Part shown: positions 59,001 to 64,000 of the stretch, one piece after another
How the letters are laid out: each line of letters opens with the position of its first letter
How positions within the stretch are numbered: position 1 is the first letter of the stretch
From: Plumapathes pennacea
Lineage: Eukaryota; Cnidaria; Anthozoa; Antipatharia; Myriopathidae
Direction: 5' to 3'
Length of the DNA: 64,000 nt
Assembly (NCBI GenBank): GCA_964036295.1
Contig: OZ038465.1
Coordinates: 20,456,331 to 20,520,330, forward strand
Translations under genes and position numbers: made by a program
Notes under the pieces: generated by a model
Database searches by the model: none
Seen by the model: only the letters and a program-made list of their open reading frames with translations
Told to the model about the DNA's origin: nothing

Positions 59001-61530
59001 CTCTCGGGCAACTGTTCGCTTCTCGGAACAGATAATATCCTCGGACAATTATCCGTGCATATTTCCGAAGCCAAAAGTAGTTTATTGTTTATATATTTTA
59101 CTGATTTCATTTCTGCCTGTCATTTTAACTAAACATTAACATACGTCTGAAGGCTGAGCCAAGGTCTGTAAGCACTCTTCTAAATGCTCTGCAACACTGG
59201 GTTGCCACTGAGCAACACTGGCGAGCTGCTGTAGTGTGGACGCCATGCCTGAAGACGCGTCCATGTCCGACCTAAAAAGAAACAGTTTATCAAACGGTTA
59301 TCATAATCATACAGAAAACCTGCTACAATGTATCTGCTTGGTTGAGAGTGAACGAACAAAGTCGTCATTTTTTACCGGGTAAGGCTTAGTCAAGTCATGA
59401 ACGATTTTATTTCTGAGCTCACTCACCTCGCTAAGTATTCTGCACCCAGTTGAAAGAGGAACTTGACAGTTTTCTGCCCATGGGGCGATTCATTATTCGA
59501 CTCACTTTGAGCGACTTCCGCGTCATTACAGGACAGACTGACACCAAGATCAGACAGCTGCAGAGTAAAGGGACAAAACGTCAAATCTTACAAGTTTTAC
59601 TACTTTGTTTGCCAGTGTTTTGTATTATTTTTTGTTTTCACCTGTTGCTGTTATGATGGTCAGGTATCATAGTCACGTATGATCGTCACGTACAGTATGA
59701 CGGACGTGCAGTTTTTTTATGGTATCTTTATGTTTTTTTATCCTCTTCTTTAGGCTCTCAACTTACCGCTGGAGTGGTGCACTGCAGAAACTTCGCCAGA
59801 ATTCCAAGGGACAAACTTTTGGTTTCCACTTCGCTAGCGTCATTTCTAGGACGCAAAATCACACAAATTATAATTGTGGACACAAACTGCAACAAGCAAA
59901 ATAGGTCATTAGTTGAGATCACTGTGGAATGCAGAAGTGACGTAACTGTTAAGTCAGGCTGACGTCATATTCGTAATTTGCGGTGGCCCAGCGAGATGAG
60001 TCGTACTAGTAATTACTGTCTCAATTTCAAAGCTGGAGTCTTGGAGAATGTTTAATCTATTAAAATGTTTCCATAAAACTTGAAGTAGACAAGGAACGCA
60101 AAGGGAAATACAAATACACGAGGATATATGCAACTGTTGCGGTTGATAATTGCTCAAGTTACCTCACAATTTTAAACAGTGCTGGCAGGAACTTCTCGGC
60201 CAGAAATTCCTCTATGCCAGCACAACATCTCGTCCAGTGTTCAAGCTGGAAAGCAACACCAGAGAACAAGTTAGCGTAGGGAGAATCTGGTCTGTTTTTT
60301 ATCTACGGTCGAACCCCGCTATTTCGGAGTCCCTCGGGTAATTTTCGTATCGTCTTCGTATCGAGAGAAAACGCTTGCTACGCAGGCTTATCCAAGGGGA
60401 ATCTGGCCTGTTTTTTTATCTACAGTCGAACCCCGCTATTTCGGAGTCCCTCAGGTAATTTTCGTATCCTCTTCGTATCGAGAGAAAACGCTTGCTACGC
60501 AGGCTTATCCAAGGGGAATCTGGTCTGTTTTTTTATCTACGGTCGAACCCCGCTATTTCGGAGTCCCTCGGGTAATTTTCGTATCCTCTTCGTATCGAGA
60601 GGAAACGCTTGCTACGTAGGCTTATCCAAGGGGATTCGGCTTGACTTCGAAATAAAGGGGACTTCGAATTAACCGAGTTCGAAATAGAGGGGTTCGACCG
60701 TATTTCGAGCACTGCTTTAGCAGGAGGCTCACATACCTTTGAGTCGTGTGGCAAAATGGCCCCAAGAAGTCCAATAACTCTCTCTTGAACTGCTCTGGTG
60801 AACATCTTCTCCTGCTCTTCAGGGCTGAGTTTCTTCTTCGCCTTCTCGGGCTTGGGGTCCTCACTCTTGTTTACTGAGCCGGTTTCTTCCGTTTCTGAAG
60901 TCTCCTTGCTTTCTTCTGCTGCTGCTGTTGTTGTCTTTTCTTTGTCTGACGTCTGTTGCTCTGCACGTGGTCAGAAGCACGCAACACAATACAGTGAAAA
61001 ATACTAATATTTTTGGCAGTGTTCCATGTTTCATATCCGAGGCCTAAAGATCCTTGCACTTCACCGACAACATATCCTACACCTTACTAGAATGACAGCG
61101 CTATTTTTGTTATTTTATTAATGGAAAAGTAAGGCACTGCACCCCAAGGGGAAGGGGGTACTCAGTAAAATTCTATATGGGGAGGCTCCGCCCCAAAGTC
61201 CAAACGCTTACCCTTTCATATACCATTTCTGAAAGAAAAGGTACCCTTCCACACACCTTTCATAAAAAATGGTATTCCTTTCATATACCTTTCCGTAAAT
61301 GATACCCCTTTCATATATCTGCAGTACAAACGCTCCATCCCTTTTCTGTACCCTTAGAATTAGCTTTGCGAACATCAAGAATATCAAGCTTTACCGATAG
61401 AGGTGTTGAAGCAAAACAATATCATTTATTCAATTCAAATTATGGCGGGGATGCCCCTTTCATATACATTTAGCCTGACAAAGGTACCCATTTCGTGCGG
61501 AGCCTCCCCGTATAGTCCACTAGAGGGAGT

Positions 61531-61568
<38 letters not shown>

Positions 61569-63506
61569 CCGGGCACTGCGTATGGTAATATTTAAAAGCA
61601 GTCTGCATTTTTATAAAGGTTCGGCCGTCCTGTATGAGGCTCTCACATCAAGTTTAGTTATGTCAATATGTTTGCGACCACGGCCCAATTCAATCAGATA
61701 TTTAAAAGTGTAAAGCCAAACAAATTTTACTACACCCGTACTAATACAACGGTCAAATATTGTTACAACCTCGCATTTGAGATCTTTATCCGACACTCTC
61801 CACCTCCCTCCATTTATATTCCATTTAGTGGTGAAACATTGTCTGTACAAACCTGTTTCAGCCTTTGGTGTGACTTCGTCTAATCCTTCTGACAGTGGAA
61901 GAGTTTCTTTAGAGGGACCAGATTTATCAGCAGTCTCTGCTGATTCTTTTGTTTCTTCTGCCACATCTCCACCAGTACATGACGCTGCTTCCTCGGAAAT
62001 AGTCGCGTTGCTTGACGAGGATTCTGCAGTGAAATTGAATACACACAAATATAGTACATTCACATCCACGCGAGTGAGCATGTCATGTCAGGAATGTTCT
62101 AGGTGTTGGGAAAGATGATTGGGCATAGCCTTGTGCAAGGAGGGCCTGGCTTTCCATATCTAGCCCCAGAGGTCTACTCATATTTGGCTACTGGAAACCT
62201 TTAGGCAGCTCTGCTGAATGTCACTGTTGATGTTGATGTTTGTGATCCAGGCCTACTGTCCGTCACCGAACAGGTACATGTACAGTATAGCAATTACTTG
62301 TTAAAGCATTAACAGTCATCGATAATGACCAGTTGACTGCACCTTAGATTTTACTAAAGCTGAAATAGCAGGTGAGCTTTTGTCATAAGAATAGTAAAAA
62401 TAATATTTTTCACACTGACATTCAACACTTTATCAGTGTTTGGCAATCCAATGCCATATCGGATGGACCGCTCAGTTGAAATTTGATGCATCAGATATTC
62501 AAATACCGAGTTGAATGACAAGGACAATATCTTCGTTATTTTATGTTAGTATAGAGCGACTGATGTCAAATTTTAATGCAAAAGCACTTTGGGCTTTCTA
62601 AATTCCTGCTACCACGTCATGAAATAATTCCCGATATGATATAGCTCACGAGTTTTATTATTTACTGTACCTTTTGCAGCTTTACTGACGACAGGGGTGA
62701 GGCATTTTGTTGCCAGGTCAATACAGTCCATGTGAAGAAGGCCCGCATTGCGAAGATAGTCTGCGTTCAGCACTGTACGAAGAAGAAACCCGCAAGTAAT
62801 GGCGTAAATTAGACGTCCAAACATTGAACACGAGATCTGGAAAAATATACCACGCTGTCACGTGGTAATCGCCCCTAACATGACAATCAACCACAAAAGT
62901 ATGTTCAGAAATAAAAAGGGCGACATTTGCAATATTTTAGGTTTTTACGTTAAATACATTCATGAAAGGTGAACATTTTCAAACCATAGTTTTTAAGACT
63001 GAACAGCAGGCGTTGTTCCAGCAACTTTTTTCTCGCTCAAATCCTTTGGACATTTCTTTGACTACAGACCTGAAAACCTGGCGTTCTATCGAAGTATTCC
63101 TATTCTTCCCATTCTGGGTAAAAGAACGAACTTTGTGGCGGTAGGTCTTGCGACCTCCAGCTGCAAAGAGCCGGCTTTCCGCCCTGCCCTACGTCTTTAG
63201 CAAACGACAATTTGAAAAATGAAATCTCAATAAAAGCATGATTGCTTCGTAACCGACGGTCACAATTCTACTACATAACAACACACCACACACACAAAAA
63301 CAAACAAACAAACAAACAAAAAACATACACAGAAAAACAAAAACAAAAAGCCATGATGATTGCAACCAAGACTGCACCACAATTACCGGAATTGTTTGGT
63401 TCATTGAGTGTGCCGGCCAAGGATAACGCCAGGGCTGAGAACTGCAGCCATGCGTGATGGTGTGTGTAGATCTGAGCGAGGCTGCTGGGATGGTTGACAG
63501 TCGGAT
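47013..63506 (-). CDS. ZZEF1: ZZEF1 ortholog, C-terminal 1.1 thousand residues (29 exons)
   Basis: Exons, 5' to 3': 63506-63387, 62772-62671, 62023-61853, 60960-60737, 60245-60163, 59845-59767, 59557-59427, 59271-59145, 58597-58544, 57535-57404, 56934-56823, 56343-56273, 55853-55734, 55222-55040, 54758-54601, 54313-54133, 53691-53596, 53058-52885, 51989-51846, 51605-51553, 50889-50774, 50301-50214, 49828-49769, 49684-49568, 49467-49352, 49017-48935, 48049-47930, 47447-47416, 47169-47013. All junctions are GT-AG with agreeing phases: 1,134 codons including stop. The 5' half (EF-hand, DOC, ZZ fingers) lies beyond 64000. It matches ZZEF1 after the ZZ fingers: HAWLQFSALAL, a CUB-like beta region (AHIPGASTLFVKFDP, CSTEGGCDEL, DTLYYRFTSDSSNNDWGWKF), LLKPLWVLYTKM and GLAIGVPNKAS. 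The last exon adds an acidic tail with 15 consecutive Asp, which I do not recall in the human protein. Function is poorly defined; ZZ fingers of this protein bind histone H3 tails. Confidence 0.95.
47578..47638. repeat. Small hairpin, AACCCCGTTAATACGGCCA
   Basis: Inverted 19-bp arms (AACCCCGTTAATACGGCCA / TGGCCGTATTAACGGGGTT) around about 21 bp, in a ZZEF1 intron. It looks like the terminus or full remnant of a short element. Confidence 0.7.
48174..48507. mobile_element. PIF/Harbinger-like MITE with perfect TAA duplication
   Basis: GGCCCTGTTTACCTGGAAGG to GCATGTAAACAGGGCC, with TAA at 48171-48173 and 48508-48510. It is internally collinear with 1589-1950 (CATGGCCAAAAGTTGTCCC). It lies in a ZZEF1 intron. 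Confidence 0.88.
49985..50160. mobile_element. MITE, 'GGGCCGAT' family, partial
   Basis: AACCAGGTCTAAGTTAGGC and TTTGTTTAAAGATCGGCCC match the element at 57742-57974 in the opposite orientation; the left end is degraded. Confidence 0.65.
50955..51275. mobile_element. MITE related to the 13050 element
   Basis: It starts TTAAACCCTGGCCAAACGAA and has degenerate CAAGTCGACCCAGG, ATTGCGACTTGACTCGAC and GACCAAACGCCC. The shared CCCTGGCCAAACGA end links it to the element in the CHD1 array. The right border is unclear. Confidence 0.55.
51288..51531. mobile_element. MITE with ends GAGCCCAGTTTTTC / GAAAAACCGGGCCC
   Basis: Left GCACGATTAGGCTAATCC and TGGATTAGG; right TTCTGGATTAGCTTAATCG and AAAAACCGGGCCCTGA, inverted. 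In a ZZEF1 intron. Confidence 0.75.
52179..52694. mobile_element. PIF/Harbinger-like MITE, long form
   Basis: GGCCCTGTTTATATGAAAAA to CATATAAACAGGGTC; flanks TTA and TAA. It shares its interior with 39484-39892. The middle holds two internal copies of the subterminal ACATGGACAAAAGTTGTC motif. Confidence 0.82.
53236..53410. mobile_element. MITE, 'CAGTCGAACCCCGC' family
   Basis: TACAGTCGAACCCCGCTATT at the left, AATAGCGGGATTCAACTGTA at the right; ends in TA, Tc1/mariner-like. Related to 60301-60705. Confidence 0.85.
53770..54118. mobile_element. 'AATAGGGT' repeat with a 113-bp internal duplication
   Basis: TCATATGGGTATATGCCGCC and CCCAAAGGGTATCATTTTC are tandemly repeated with a shift of 113 bp (about 53788 and 53901). 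It ends CACCCAAAATTTTGAGAAG and a C-rich stretch. Confidence 0.75.
54780..54968. repeat. AAT/AAC microsatellite
   Basis: Roughly 60 AAT or AAC triplets in a ZZEF1 intron, next to the exon starting at 54758. Confidence 0.95.
56502..56704. mobile_element. MITE, 'CTTTCACTCCCA' family, reverse
   Basis: Left AACCCTTTAACTCAAAG, right TTGGAAGTGAAAGGGTTAA, in a ZZEF1 intron. It ends where the next ORF-poor sequence with a G run begins. Confidence 0.78.
57742..57974. mobile_element. MITE, 'GGGCCGAT' family
   Basis: GGGGCCGATTTTTTAAACAA at the left and TTGTTTAAATATCGGCCC at the right. Subterminal CTTAGACCTGGTTT and GTTTAGACCAGGAC are also inverted. Confidence 0.82.
58908..59088. repeat. 89-bp near-perfect hairpin with 3-bp loop
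   Basis: Arms 58908-58996 and 59000-59088 differ at only a few positions around the loop GAA. The stem contains TTCGGAAATATGCACGGATA and GAACAGTTGCCCGAGAGC. It lies in the ZZEF1 intron between exons 59271-59145 and 58597-58544. Both strands therefore show the same false open frame. Confidence 0.9.
60301..60705. mobile_element. 'GTCGAACCCCGC' MITE with triplicated 118-bp end
   Basis: TACRGTCGAACCCCGCTATT starts at 60303, 60421 and 60539. Only one inverted right end is present (AGGGGTTCGACCGTA, ending near 60703). The unit contains TTCGTATCGAGAG and CTTGCTACGYAGGC. Confidence 0.85.
61143..61572. mobile_element. MITE with GGCTCCGCCCC ends and poly-C tract
   Basis: Left AAGGGGGTACTCAGT and ATGGGGAGGCTCCGCCCC; right CGGAGCCTCCCCGTAT and GAGGGAGTACCCCCC, inverted. 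The C run of about 35 at 61531-61565 is part of the right end. The interior repeats CCTTTCATATACC. Confidence 0.78.
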
Positions 63507-64000
63507 CTGAGACAAGGAAACACCCTGAGTAAATAATAAGAACCTTGCTAATCTGACCAGTTTGGATAGTGACACATGCCCATATTAAGCAAATAATACG
63601 AACCTTGCTAAAAAAAAGACATGATCACTTTAGATAGTGACACATGCCCATATTGAGCAAATAATACGAACCTTACTAAAAAAAAAGACGACATGATCAG
63701 TTTAGATAGTGACACATGCCCATATTGAGCTTGCGACTGTCAACTTAGAGTATACAATCAACTCTCTCTAAGGCGGACAACATGCAGATTTGGTCCTTGC
63801 TGATTTACACTTGTTTCTCTATGTGACAGAGCTCTCTCTAACGCGGACAGTACTCCTGAGGGTGTCCGCCTTAGAAGAGAGTTCACTGTACGAGGCAATC
63901 CCAACGTTTGTTTGATGATAGGGTTTCCAAATTGACTGAGGGGCACATAAAACATGAAAAAGCACGAAAAACAGGTTTGCACGCAATTTGAAATTTACTA
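63507..64000. repeat. ZZEF1 intron with short tandem repeats and a MITE remnant
   Basis: 63535-63730: GACACATGCCCATATTGAGC and ATAATACGAACCTTGCTAA are repeated about 65-70 bp apart, three times. 63745-63896: AACTCTCTCTAAGGCGGAC and GTCCGCCTTAGAAGAGAGTT are inverted, a MITE of the family seen at 16008. No ZZEF1 exon was found here, so the next upstream exon is off the window. Confidence 0.7.

Noticed and set aside
58809..59139. Two opposite frames sharing SEDIICSEKRTVARE-like peptides
   Set aside because: The identity is caused by the palindrome at 58908-59088, not by duplicated genes.
62609..62824. Longer 5' form of the ZZEF1 exon (MFGRLIYAITCGFLLRTV)
   Set aside because: The incoming phase from the previous exon fits only the acceptor at 62773, after CTTCTTCGTACAG; the upstream part is intron read through.

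Overview
The window is nuclear DNA from an animal with small exons, GT-AG introns and very many short transposons. The best guess is a stony coral or a close cnidarian relative. Reasons are the domain make-up of the genes, an intron-rich ZZEF1 ortholog, and repeat families (the 'TTCCGCTCAGG...' palindrome, TWA- and TA-flanked MITEs, a zinc-finger/tyrosine-recombinase element) that I associate from memory with coral genomes. Nothing looks bacterial, and I saw no rRNA, tRNA or CRISPR.

Layout. 1-4.0 kb (+): last six exons of EME1, the partner subunit of the MUS81 junction nuclease. 4.2-9.7 kb: three satellite arrays around a frameshifted tyrosine-recombinase element (6.06-7.6 kb). 10.6-18.7 kb: an alternating duplication of about 4.4 kb per cycle carrying broken copies of two neighbouring CHD1/CHD2-type exons. 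19-25.8 kb: almost wholly repeat-derived (minisatellites of 10 and 13 bp, an A-tract satellite of about 100 bp, a duplicated 0.6 kb block). 26-33 kb: mostly unassigned, with weak evidence for one minus-strand gene. Its intron holds a 721-bp Mutator-like element with 153-bp inverted ends, a direct target duplication and a captured protein-kinase fragment. 33.5-33.8 kb: an orphan guanylate-cyclase C-terminal exon. 34.5-38.1 kb (-): a four-exon gene for a cysteine-rich protein with a signal peptide and C-terminal HQEL. 38.2-42.8 kb: repeats only. 42.9-45.6 kb (-): six-exon RSL1D1/Utp30-type ribosome-biogenesis gene. 47.0-63.5 kb (-): the last 29 exons of ZZEF1, whose 5' part lies beyond the right edge.

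The recognised genes do not form a pathway: DNA repair, ribosome biogenesis, a large ZZ/EF-hand protein and a secretory-pathway protein. Exon joins were read by hand, and the phases agree across every join in EME1, RSL1D1, the HQEL gene and ZZEF1. The most interesting object is the Pack-MULE-like element. Next are the CHD1-exon array, with its paired filled and empty MITE site, and the HQEL protein, whose family I do not recognise.
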